This document shows positions 10,633-21,600 of a stretch of DNA of 29,617 nt, one piece after another. The translations under genes were made by a program, and so were the position numbers. How positions within the stretch are numbered: position 1 is the stretch's first letter; every line of letters starts with the position of its first letter. The notes beneath the pieces are model-generated. The model was given only the letters and a program-made list of their open reading frames with translations, was not told the DNA's origin and did no database searches. The DNA lies in the NCBI GenBank assembly GCA_001986395.2, contig MQVO02000111.1:1-29617 (forward strand), read 5' to 3'. The DNA comes from Irpex lacteus (lineage: Eukaryota > Basidiomycota > Agaricomycetes > Polyporales > Irpicaceae).

Positions 10633-11202
10633 GGTAGAGAGCTTGGGTACGTACTCTGCATATTTTGACTCCAAGCCCATCCCTTTTATCCTCCCGAGTC
10701 CTCGAGTCCACCAGTGGCGACAGCGGGACAACGACAAAGCAAGGCTGCCTGCGCCCCGGCTGCAAATACAGTCTTAGCGTTGTCTGGATGAAACAGAAGG
10801 CCAGATGATAACGGCGCACTCACCTACACCATGATCACGAATTGCGAGCTAAAATGCAGGGTAAATCCTGCACCTAATCTCGGTTGCTGGGTTTCTCCTC
10901 GGTCATCCGTGCGAGTGTCGATACCCAAGGCCCAAATCCCAGATAAGTGAGTGGCACAGTATAGAGAAGGGAGTGAGAGTGAGTCCACGGATTGGGAGCA
11001 GGTCAATGGGCAATGTTGAATACATGAGACGGTGGTGGCAAAGTCGACATGGATGAGGGAAGAGAGCAGAAGGAGGGACGCGTACGACTGAAGCGGAGTG
11101 GCACAGATAATCGTCGCACGCTGTGACATCTGCGTTTCGGCGCCTAACGTTTGCTTTGTGACGATCGGTGACTGATGCGCTGATGCGGTTACTATATACA
11201 GC
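10633..11202. other. noncoding interior of the Tc1 element, upstream of the minus-strand gene
   Basis: About 570 bp separate the minus-strand gene start from the right inverted repeat. A TATA-like motif for the minus strand lies at 10684-10689 (TTTTAT on the plus strand). Nothing else with a recognisable function is visible. This is the likely promoter region of the 574-aa gene. Confidence 0.45.
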
Positions 11203-11267
11203 TTTATTTGGCTACGAACAAATAAAAACGCGAAAGTCCGAATTGCACGTTCATATGCAAAGCACTG
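11203..11267 (-). repeat. right terminal inverted repeat of the Tc1/mariner element
   Basis: Reverse complement of 7272-7336 with three mismatches. It ends CACTG at 11267, followed by the TA target at 11268-11269. Confidence 0.93.
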
Positions 11268-11484
11268 TAAGACAGTTCGGATATTCTACGATAAAGGAGG
11301 ACGTTGCTAGACACGCCCAGCCTGAGGGAGTTCGAACAGGGCGCTTTCCTGGCGGATCGGCGCACTCGTCGCCATACCACATCGTTCGTTCCACCAGTAC
11401 CCACATGAGGCTCCCACTCTATCCTCAAATACCAGTTCCTAGCATCGATCGTCGACCGTTCCAGTGCCTACAACTCGCGATCGG

Positions 11485-11514
11485 ACGTTCATGTTCACGT
11501 TCACGTTCACGTTC
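11485..11514. repeat. (ACGTTC)5 hexamer repeat
   Basis: Five consecutive 6-bp units of ACGTTC, with one changed base in the second unit (ATGTTC). Noncoding context. Confidence 0.85.
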
Positions 11515-11653
11515 TTGTGGTGTACCCCGCCGATAACTTGCACGTCTGTGGCGTTACACTGGCAGCTAATGGGGCTGAAGTATGCCGTGCACTGGTTGGA
11601 CATGGGATACGTCTTTGGAGGTATTTTGTAGAATGGGAGGGGAGAAAGGAGCT

Positions 11654-11705
11654 CTAGAGGAGAGGGAGGAGAGGGAGGAGAGGGAGGGAGGGAGGGAGGG
11701 AGGAA
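11654..11705. repeat. purine-only GGAGAG/GGGA microsatellite
   Basis: A run of about 50 bases made only of G and A on the plus strand, first in GGAGAGGGA-like units and then in GGGA units. It is a polypurine tract in noncoding sequence. Confidence 0.85.
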
Positions 11706-12084
11706 CAAAGAGGGAACTCGAAAGGAGAGGGCGTACGCTCTCCGGTCCAGGTCACGTACCAGCACGCAGACTCGGAGCACGAAACCGAAGGATTCGCGCG
11801 CGTTCGTACTTGCGTTCGTAGCTTTCGTACGAATCGATACTCATGGTACAATAGCTGTGATTGCAGTATGTCTGCGCTGAGACGTCGTGAATAAGTGACA
11901 CCTGCCTGAGTACTTGGAGCGGGCTTACCAACAAATCTGCCTCGAGTGATCGCGTAAGTACTTGTTCAATCGAAGAGGCATCCACTGGCAATCAACGGTT
12001 CACGGTTCATGTTCAAGTGTAGCAGTCAAGCGGGCGAGGCCTGGGAACGAGGGTGAGTGCCAGTGTCCTGTCTAGCACGATGGA

Positions 12085-12128
12085 TGTGAGCGTGAAGTGA
12101 GCGGGAAGTGAGCGGGAAATGAGCGTGA
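12085..12128. repeat. 11-bp tandem repeat, four units
   Basis: Four adjacent 11-bp units (TGTGAGCGTGA, AGTGAGCGGGA twice, AATGAGCGTGA), followed by a partial GCGTGA. The two middle units are identical. Noncoding context. Confidence 0.8.
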
Positions 12129-15100
12129 GCGTGAGGTGAACATGGGAGGCCGTGGTTGAGCATGGTTCGTGGTTCGTAGTGTGTGCTGTGTCTAGTGTCT
12201 AGTGTTGTGCGTTCCGAGTCCACCGCGACGATTGCGTCGTACCCGTGATGCGAACCAATGCCAAGTCGGTCTACTTCATACCCGTGTGCTTGAACGTTGA
12301 GGGAGATTTAGATGTGAAGTGCGGTCTACGAGCGTGTTTCCGAATGGGTCCGAGCGAGAGCGTTACTAGCGACGGTGTATGGGTATGAGCATCGAGTACC
12401 GTGAGCATAAGCGAAATCGTGAGATGAGTAAGGTTCTGGATGTGCGTTAGAGAGTTAACGAGATGACGTACCAGGTGAACACCAGCAATGAGGGTCGAGT
12501 CGAGGGATGAGTGTCAGATAGGAGATCGTATCGAAGTGTTGTTTTATACCGCGGTGGCCATTCACGATCACAGCCCGTGTGCAGAAGGTCGTACGAGGCC
12601 GTGATTAAGTGTCGAACGGGAGTGTCGAGTGTGGTCCGAGTAGGCATGGCATAGCATGCGCGGGTGCGTTTCAAGTCCATGGCCAGGTTTGCATCGTGGT
12701 GGATGCGGCCGCGGTGTTGTGACCATGGCTAGCGAGGCAAGACTACAATGTCGAGCGTCTGACATTGAGCACCGAGGAAAGTGTGTCCAATGCCGCGTGT
12801 ATAACGAACCTGCACTATCCGACAATCCGTAAGATATGCGTCTGCGCTTTGGATGATGTACTCACCTAGTCTAGACCTGCTCGTGTACTACTACTGACCA
12901 TCGTCACGGTCCGATAGCAACCCCGAGGCTTGTTGGCACTCACTAGTAAACTGCGTGAACGAATGGTTGAGCAAACTCGCGTTGGATCAGGTACAGTCGA
13001 GGATAAGGAGTGAAATAGTTGGCGAAGTGGTATGTATGCTGAGTGAAGAGTATTAGTCAATGTTTAGTGGTGTGTGATAGGCAGTGTGTAGGGGGCGTTA
13101 CGAATCCCCGTTGTGTGCTCATGATAACCTCGCTCATCCATTCAACGCACGACCTGTTGTAAATAACTTGTAATGAGCTATAGAGACAGATCGGGAGTAC
13201 GGAAGACGTAGGTGCAAAAAAACCACGTACCGGGTCGTGTCTAACACGGCTCCTCACGCAACCTGGCATCATAGTGTCGCAGTCAAAGCAGCAATATGAC
13301 GAGCATAGTGTGATACATACCGTGCACTGTTACGCACAGAGCGACGAGTATTGCGTGATCATGTCCGAAGGTGTCGAAAAGACGAAGAGCCACGTGTCGC
13401 GCAAGGTATTGGCGTATAAACGCACCAATCCTTGCGGCCGCCACGACACTGCAAGCGACGACTCCCCGACTGGGAAGACAGTCCCGAGGACAAGTGTTGT
13501 GGCACCGTAAGGATTAGTGCGTATATCCTGTGCGCAAGCGTGGCCAACGTCGGGATGGAAGGATGGAGCGAAGAGAGAAGTGGAAAGGTGCTGAGCATGT
13601 AGTGGAGGTAGTAGGGTGATGGAGGCTGTCAGCAACGTGGTAAAGAGTGCTGTAGTCTTGTCACATACCTGGGCTATTTATGCGTCGTTTTCGTGCGTCT
13701 AAACTGTCGGCCCACTAGCCAACCCCACCGTTCGATCTGGCGCATGATAACGACGAAATAGAACTTGTGTGATGTCGTAACTTGGTGATATTGCGAGCTC
13801 CGGGGGTGGATTTCAAGTAGCGTTATTAAACCGCGTGTCTTCTGTCCGATGATATTGTGGTATCGCGGAGAGATCGAAAGAAGAGTGGAAGGAACTCTCA
13901 GCGTCCGAGTACTCATACCTCGAATGGAGCTCCTACGTTGCACTCACCACATACATCATCCAGCTTGTTGCATGCGACTACCACCACCGAGTGTCAATAC
14001 CGTAACACCTGTCTGAGCGTGGATGTCAACTTGTGGGGCATGGAGTACATGGAGAGAGAACTCGCCACCATCGGGCATGTGAGAGAAATCGATGCGAGTG
14101 TACGTGTCGGGCGTTCCGTGCGAAGAGCTCCGAGTCTCATGAGGCGGAAATGTCACAGACGGCCTCTATGACAGAGAAGGTGTTAGTCTATACCGAGGTC
14201 TGCGTGTTCGATCCAAAGCTCGGCCGCATTGAATGATTATCGGACTGGTACTGTACACAAGCAATACAGTAGGGATAAACGAACCTTGCCTATGACAGGG
14301 CATGATTGACGCTATCCATAATTGACGTGTAGACCGCGATCAGATTGAGTGGGGCCTTGTGTAAGACGTTCGGGATTATTGGGGCGTGCTCATCTGACAT
14401 ATAATCAAGATCACGTCAGATACGCGTTACGACATGAGAGTCACTGCACCGCAGACGAACGGCCAGTATTAGCACGTTTGAGTTCATCGAACCTAAGATT
14501 GTACACCACTAGCGTGAGTACCACGGGCTCCGGGTGATATTTGCCCCACAGAACTGAATGAGCTTACCTAGTTCGTATCTGCAGATAGGTATACAGAAGC
14601 ACCGACATGGGAGAGTAATAGGCCGATGAATGTAGAGCGCTCCTCTGAACGACCTGCGTTTCGATGCTGGGACTCTAACGGTCTCGTGAAGGTGTGCTTC
14701 TCCAGTACAGCAAAATTGAACACGCTTACAGCTATGCATTATCTCGGAGCTGCCCGTTGCTAGAGTCCACGACTCGTTGAAAGGCTTCGTCGGGCTCTGT
14801 AGGAAGATCTCAGACGAGACGTCTGTAACTGAAGAGTATCAGAGTAAGTATTGAAACTTACCGCATGATCCGACCTCATATAGACTTACGGGGGTTGTTT
14901 TCGTACCATCTCGGCTATAGCTAGCACGCTGCAAGTCTTCTCATAATATGCAGAGCCCGCGGAAATGTTACGTGACACATCCAGTCCGGCGAATACAGGC
15001 TTCCATTCATACTACAGATAAATATAACATTAGCGTCAATACACGAGTAGGGAACCATTCAGAAAAGTTATATCCGAGATGCGTGCTTACCACGTCATTC

Positions 15101-17080
15101 ATCGTGATATTTTATGAACGAGTAAGGCGTGCGGGTCGGCTTCGTTAACCCCGAGATAGCAACAACGTAATGACAGGCTTCCCGCCCAGGCCTCTGTGGC
15201 CTGAATTAGAACGAATTCAGAGCGTTCGAAAGACGCAAGGCGATATATTGTCATTGTTGTAGTCTGCATCAAAAAATGTTAGAACATGAGTGGTTGCGTT
15301 GCGGTTTGATCCTCACCTGTCTATATCACTGTCACATTTGTCCGAGAGATACATAACGCAGATGCCGGCCAGCGATAGATGGTAACTCGTCAGTCTCGTA
15401 ACAGTCATGTGGTGGACGAGAAAGAAGGGAAGCTTAGCCAGCGTCGACTTATTTGTATCTGTTATGCAACGGCTTTGGATTTAAACACGCACAAACAAAC
15501 CTCGCCTTTAGCGCTTCCAGACTTCTGCTTCTTCCTGCCTTCTTCGATAACATGTGGAAGTCATAACCGTGAGTCTTATCCCATTCAATGTACGACTGGC
15601 GATTATTACTCGTGTGGTCACAAGGCATATGGCGACATCTCGCGGTCGAAAACGCTCATTAGGCATCGGCTGCTAGTGACAGATTTGAGACAGGGACGCA
15701 GCGGGAGCTTTGTGGCCTGTGAGAAAACGCTGTAGCTTTGGCCACCGTTCATTCTCCATTATTCGATCGTGGAGGGATGGGCCTGTCACGGCGACGTAAC
15801 TTTCAGTTCAGGAGTGCCTGAGCTGTTTCGGATCGTCTGCACAGTACCTAAAGAAGTGTTATACGAGGCATTCCCCTGTAATACACGGTGTGGATTAGTA
15901 CCAAGTGGTGTATTGTTCTCTCGGAACATGAGCGTGATATTTACCTTGATGTTCACTTCGACGTATCACCCACAACGTCGAGCCCTCTCGTCTGACCTAC
16001 GGCCTGAGCCTCTGAACCAACACAATGTTGAGGTACATATTTACACGGAAGTAAACATACGAGACGACATACCGTTCTCTATTGTTCCCTCAACGACCCT
16101 AAGAGGGAGTGCGCCGCGCGAGCGATCCTCGACTGTGCGAAGGTCTTGCTGCGTCTCAAAGCTGTGTATACACCTCCTGATTGGAAACTTAGCAGTCGAT
16201 CCGAGTCGTGTCGTATAGCTTCAAGCAGACTCAACGTATTATTTGCTGCTCCCCGACACACGCGCGACGACGATGATCCAAAGATCGAGGACTACCGGGT
16301 ATATAGAGCGTGAGGCTTTGTACATATCGTCGAATGTTCAGTAGTATGCACGAGCGTCGGTGAGTACGAGGGGATCTCTCACCTTACTAGCTGTTATTCC
16401 AAACCACTACCCACTAGACGATACAGACGGCAGTGAGCCTGCATCTGGCGATGCTGCGTTATCGCCGCTACATCAACTACTCGGGGGTTAGCATCGATCT
16501 CAAATGACGAACGAAAACTGACTTACTAGGTAAGATAGAACATCCATGATTGCCCCCCGTACGTTGACGAGGAATAGCGTTACATGAGAGATCCCAGCAG
16601 CCCTCCGAGTCCTCGAGCGCAGATCACTTCGGTTGGCCGCACGTTCTTCATTGACGTCGCAAATCACTGAGGGTGAAACGATGCATCGCATAGCGTAAGT
16701 ACTTACACTTCCACTATCGATTCTGTGTCCCTCCGCGTACAGACTGTGTCTCCGTGGGCGATCCGGGCCCACCGTGGCGTTCTTGAATGTTCGTGATTCG
16801 TGATTCGTTACGGAAGAGAGTGCGTTAGCTTAAAAATAAGAGCATCGTCGTACGTACATGGAAGCTTAAAACGTCATAAACCACGCAGTGCACGCGACTC
16901 GGGTTCATGTTATGCTGCGTGTTACCGCCGTCGTAATATAAGTACACAGGAACTGTATCTTGAGTTCGAGTAGGTGAGCACTGCACTGTACCACACGTGA
17001 GGGTAACAGGATACACTTACGACGCCTAGGAACTCAGGACGTTTCACGCTCACACGCCCGAATCTACACGGGCGTCGAGC

Positions 17081-17113
17081 GTCCCCCCACTGTCCCCCCA
17101 CTGTCCCCCCACC
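17081..17113. repeat. 11-bp tandem repeat, three units, C-rich
   Basis: GTCCCCCCACT occurs twice and GTCCCCCCACC once, head to tail, 33 bp in all. Thirty-three bases keep a reading frame, and on the minus strand one frame stays open through the array with Gly, Gln, Trp, Asp and Ser. Whether it is coding is unknown. Confidence 0.85.
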
Positions 17114-17945
17114 GTCTCCTCGTCACCCGCCATTTCGAATGTGTGCCTAGTACTATCCCACTCAAAGCATGAGCGTTCGGTATTTAGTGCTGCCGGAGTG
17201 ATATGGTAAAGCCTGTATAGTCAGAGATGAAATAAAGCCCAAAAACCTGCACAATTGGCGTACACACCTGATGATCGAGTTCAAGCTCGTGCTGGCGCAG
17301 AGTTCGATCCGAGTCTGTGGTGTACCCCTTCGATCCGATCGCCTTAAAACGAACAAACACAGGCTACTCTGGCGTAAGCGTATGAACGTCTCTATCCTGC
17401 TGACGATAGAAGGGGACGGAAACGTACCGCAGTATGCAATGTCCAGGAACCAGAACCGAACGCAACACGAATCCCCTAAACACTATTCAATTCACCATCG
17501 CGTTCTGCATAACAGTACAATCTTCGTCCAGCTGGATGTACGGATTCTCCGTAGAGAAGTAAATGAGAGCCGTCTCAACTCGCAGGGAGTGAGACTGGGA
17601 GGGCAGAGTTTCGTTCACTTCAGATTGGTTGATGGTACGCAGTCTGTACACAGACCCCAATTAGTGCATGTAGTGACGAGGCAATATAGAGCGGAGATTG
17701 TGCTTACGCGTGTACAGAAAAGCAACTGGCTAGAAACGAGTGCTCGAGTCAGCGCTCGACGGATGCAACGTTGAGCAACGCTGGGTACGTACAGCAGCGA
17801 CGGAGCCGCCCGAGCACTCGAACGACGAAAGATACGCACCTATGACTTATAGCATACAAGTGCACCGGTAGTCACAATCATCACTACCCAAATATCTCAC
17901 TGGCAGTCGTTGAACAAGATGCAGAGTGACTGTCCAACTCAATTT

Positions 17946-17981
17946 AAGTAGGCGCATCAAATAACTCTGATGCGCCGACTT
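17946..17981. promoter_or_regulatory. 14-bp inverted repeat upstream of the small Gly/Thr-rich gene
   Basis: Two 14-base arms (AAGTAGGCGCATCA and TGATGCGCCGACTT) with one mismatch flank an 8-base spacer; the inner nine bases GGCGCATCA pair perfectly. It lies about 210 bp before the ATG at 18189. It could be a binding site for a dimeric regulator or a hairpin ending an upstream transcript; the sequence does not decide. Confidence 0.6.
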
Positions 17982-18019
17982 TTCTCGATAAGTATTCGGG
18001 CGCGCGCTTTACTCTCTTG

Positions 18020-18027
18020 TGACGTCA
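18020..18027. promoter_or_regulatory. CRE-type palindrome TGACGTCA
   Basis: A perfect eight-base palindrome TGACGTCA, the consensus site of ATF/CREB-type bZIP factors, 48 bp before the TATA box and 162 bp before the start codon. In fungi such factors often control stress genes. Function here is inferred from sequence and position only. Confidence 0.5.
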
Positions 18028-18074
18028 CGCCTCTCTCTCCCCACTCACCACCACTATGGAGCGACAGCCAGTGC

Positions 18075-18082
18075 TATATAAA
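18075..18082 (+). promoter_or_regulatory. TATA box of the small Gly/Thr-rich gene
   Basis: TATATAAA lies 107 bp before the ATG at 18189, inside the symmetric block GTGCTATATAAAAGCAC. Transcription would start near 18105, giving a leader of about 80 bases. Confidence 0.65.
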
Positions 18083-18188
18083 AGCACTCTCGTCTGCCAC
18101 GCAGCTATCAACCTTCCCTCGGAAAAAGCATACACCCACACTTGATTTAAACTATCTAACAAGTCGAACGAACGAAAGCAAGACAACG

Positions 18189-18651
18189 ATGTCGACGACA
18201 AATACGACCCCAGGCTCATCAGCTGGCTCCTCAGTGGGCCAGAAAGTAAAGTAAGTCGTCTTTCTCCTTTACCAAGCGACAAATACTGACTGCATACTAC
18301 TCCAGGGGCGCATTCCAAACGGTCCATGGCATTGGCGAGTCCCTCCGCGGAAACGCGATGGACTTCGTCGACTCCGCCACCGGTACCGAGAACCGCGGCC
18401 ATGGCGCAGCTGTGCGTGGGCAGCAGGAGACCGCCGTTGGTGTCAACAATATGGAGAATGGTCGCCATGCCAGTACAGGTGGAGTTGGGACTACAGGGTA
18501 TGGGAGTGGAGGATCCGGAGTCACGGGCACGACAGCGACGACGACTTCAACGGCACCGACGGCCGAGCCTGCTGGGAACGTCAATGCAGTTGGTACGACT
18601 ACTGGAGGTGTAGGAGGTGGTGTAGTTACGGGGCGAGCTGGGGCTATTTAA
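18189..18651 (+). CDS. small Gly/Thr-rich protein, 135 aa, intact copy
   Basis: Two exons (18189-18250, 18306-18651) around a 55-bp intron encode 135 aa. The N-terminus is Ser/Thr/Gly-rich. Residues 22-63 are the conserved core, with GAFQTVHGIGESLRGNAMDF, then ATGTENRGHGAAVRGQQETA. The tail is low-complexity Gly/Thr/Ala. No signal peptide or membrane segment is seen, so the protein is probably soluble and cytosolic. I know similar small HGxGExxRG proteins from basidiomycetes but no established function; stress or desiccation protection is a guess from composition and from the CRE site and TATA box upstream. A second copy lies at 22818-23358. The TAA stop is followed after one G by a good intron donor (GTGCGT), so the 3' UTR is probably spliced. 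Confidence 0.82.
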
Positions 18652-21600
18652 GGTGCGTTCTCGCTCTGCTTCGCGTATGCTGCGTCGACCTGACGTCCAC
18701 TGTCCTACTAAGGAATAATCGTAATTGTGTAACACTACCCACTGTAATCTACGTACCTCCAACGATTTGACATTCGTATAACCTGGACTCCTCAAACCTT
18801 GATGTACATGGATTGCACCTGCCAGTGGAAGTGGACGTGGTGCATGTGCATGTAGCCCCTCGACCGCACACCGTACGTAGCGCACTGCACCCGGGACAAA
18901 TTACTCTGTCATATTCTGACTCGCACTGACTCATCGCCTTACACCTCATCCGTCATCACCCAGGTTACCTACTGACTAGCAGCCTACTGTACTACGAAGT
19001 ATTTGCCGATAGCTGAGTGCTCGTCGTTTAGCCTCGTCGGCTGGACGAGTCCTAGACCTGGCCCTTTGAGGTGAGTACTCCCTGCTTCTGTGCGTGTACC
19101 GCAACACTTCTGATTTCCACGACGTCTCTTGTAACTTTGCACAGTCCGTTTTCGAATGACCGCGCCCTACGATATCGCTCATCTGCGAGCTCCGCAAACC
19201 ACCGACGTCGACTCGCTGGACTGAGGGCGCGGGGACGGGGACGGGTGCGTACCTAGTACTTGCCACGCAGATACCTGGGCAACGATGCCGTATTGACGGT
19301 GACTCTGACTCGACTGCTTGGTAGGGTAGGGTCAAGTTGGGCCGGCATATACTGGGACTACGGAGCTCGATGGGCGGTCTTGATGGGCATCCCGACTGGA
19401 GGTGTTCGAAAGCCGAGGGCTGACCGTCACGGTGGTGGCGTTGACTTCTTGGACGGCCCTTGGGTTCTTGGTAGAGGAGACGATGAGAGGAAGTGCAAGG
19501 ACACGACTGGTGCTATGTAAGGTGAGCGTGACCGCCTTTGTCCGTGACGACGACCTTCAATTTCAAGCTCACCCACCACTAGCACGGAGCGACTGTCTCA
19601 CCCAGCTGTGACTTTCCTTCGAGCTATACCTGTCTATACCGCGCGGAAGGACATGGAAGTCCATTGAGAGCCGAACACAAGTTTGATTGCCTCCGATGGC
19701 CACCGTCACAATACCGGAGGAGGACTTGGAAGGTATAGGAATACAGTACTCGGGCTTGTGCGAGAATGGGACTGAGCAGGCGTTGTTCGAGGTGCGTTTT
19801 TGCTTCCATTCGCACTCCCTCTACCAAACTGAACGTGACCCTTTACCTCGCTGTCGCACGTATCCACCGTCACTCCAAGTCATCCTTTGTCCCCGAAGTT
19901 CTGGCGACTGAGAGGGCGGAAGCATCTGGAGTACTCGATATCTAGACTTGCTGAATCTCAGTCTTATCTTCCGTTGTGGGTACGTCACAGATACACGACA
20001 TCCGATACCGGCTGGAAAGCAAGAGCAGGCCTCAAGGTGCGCACGCTCATTGACTTGAGTGGCTACAGTTGTTCCTTGTCATTGTTCGCGAATTTATGCT
20101 TGCGCTCACAGGACGTCGTCTTGTGCGTTACCACGACTGTCAAGACGTGTCGCGTGTTCGCTCTTCCAAAGGTTCGCCCACTCATCGTTTAGGCTCACCC
20201 ATGTTATGACTCAGCGGCATGTCTGCGTCCGGTGACGGAGAGTTAGCGTGCGCCGTGTAGACAGTGTTCGAAGTGCCTGCTCGTCTCAAGTGTCTGATTT
20301 GTACGTCCAAGTATATGCTCGCGAAAAGCACTACGTTTTCCTCACCGCCATGTAAAGGCCTCTAATCTCCGACTACGTTGTTGCGCATAGTCGAAGTATA
20401 CTCTCATCGGCTGCTCACTCGTAGCCTCCGCCCGGTCCACGTCCGCATTGGCGGTAGTTCTCGATAGAGATGTCAAGGACCTGCGTGATAGTTTCAGATT
20501 GATGAGTAACGTCTCAATATGACACGCATGACTTACCGTTCCAATGACTCTTCGCTTGTCTCCCTCGTGTGCTCCAAGTCCTCCTCAGCGGCGACTGGTG
20601 GCAACAACACCCTATGTGATTGACAGTTCGGTCAATACCATCCCACGTATCTTTGTATCAGGCGAGGTCAAAATACATGACTTACCTATCCCTAAACTCC
20701 TCCCTGTTCATGTCCATTGTGCGGTCCCAGTTATCCTCGGCGGTGATGGATGATAACGACGCGGTGTACTTAAGTGAAAGTTTTAGTATGGGAGGCAGAG
20801 GAAAGATAGACTACGTACATCGAACATATGCAGGAGAGTGAGTGAAGTGCGAGAAGAGTGGGCATGCGATATGAGTGGGCTAAATGGTAAACATATCAGC
20901 GCTAATGACCGTGGGCCAAGTAAACACGCGTCGGGCCTCAGTTGTAATTACAGCCCTCAGTACACCAAGCGCACAGCAATTACGCACCTCTCCGCGCTGA
21001 TATTATACCTCTATGGGAAGAATATAACTTCTTATAGCTCCGGGAAAACGATATCGCTTGAGCACGGTGCGGCGCATAGCATTGAGTGCGCTTGTGCTAT
21101 TCCATCTGGAAACGTCAATCAGCCGGGGAAGCTTTCAGTGAAGAAACGTGTTCACATCGCCTTCGTGACACGACAAGAGGTCGCGTGCAGACAGAATATG
21201 TATACCACGTGTCAAAGGCGACCTCCGTCACATCTAACGGTGCATTTCGTGAGCTAGTGTTCGTACATTTGGCAACAATATAACTTACGCGTTATCGAGA
21301 GAAGATGGCCAGACTATTATTGAGACTCTGGCTGTGAATCTCGAAGACGCCATGGAATGTTATCCCCGCCCAATCGACGAACGGAGATGAAGCTGGAGTT
21401 GTTGACGCGGAGAGAGAAGCTTACCGGCGATAGCGAGCTGACAAAACGATATAAACGCAGCCTCACCATGCCCACAAGGCATCTCCGCCACATCAAGGCT
21501 GTATCGTGTGAGAGACGTGGCATGTACTCCGTTACTCATTGCCACATCCTGAATGCAGCCCTGCTTCGTGCAATGGTCATGGGTTCGTTGGCGGTTGCTG

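Larger units (their letters stand above)
7272..11267. mobile_element. complete Tc1/mariner-type DNA transposon with a second gene
   Basis: Both ends begin CAGTGCTTTGCATATGAACG in inverted orientation, and TA lies immediately outside each end (7270-7271 and 11268-11269). This is the standard TA target duplication of the Tc1/mariner superfamily. The first 36 bases of the two ends are identical and the inverted repeats run 65 bp with three differences; weaker similarity continues inward to roughly 7375 and 11155. Inside are a plus-strand transposase (7482-8553) and a minus-strand seven-exon gene (8598-10632), convergent and 44 bp apart. Tc1/mariner elements usually encode only the transposase, so the second gene is unusual. 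The ends are well preserved, which suggests fairly recent insertion, yet the transposase lacks its normal third catalytic residue. Confidence 0.93.
11268..17945. other. 6.7-kb stretch without a recognised protein; intron-like signals on the minus strand
   Basis: No open frame resembles a known family and the longest frames (up to about 150 codons) look like chance. On the minus strand, donor-like motifs (GGTAAGC, GGTGAGT, GGTACGT, GGTATGT) recur every few hundred bases. Several pair with good branch points and acceptors at intron distance: 17213-17267 (branch CTGAC, acceptor TATACAG), 14823-14861 and 14509-14567. The exons between them are short and mostly open in one frame, but I could not join them into one protein. 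This may be one or more rapidly evolving or decayed intron-rich genes, or a spliced noncoding transcript. Short tandem repeats inside are listed separately. Confidence 0.4.

Noticed and set aside
15769..16218. 149-codon plus-strand open frame
   Set aside because: It starts at GTG, its composition looks random, and it is antisense to the minus-strand intron-like signals.
20838..21257. 139-codon plus-strand open frame
   Set aside because: It starts at GTG, has no recognisable motif and lies in sequence with similar open frames on both strands; probably chance.
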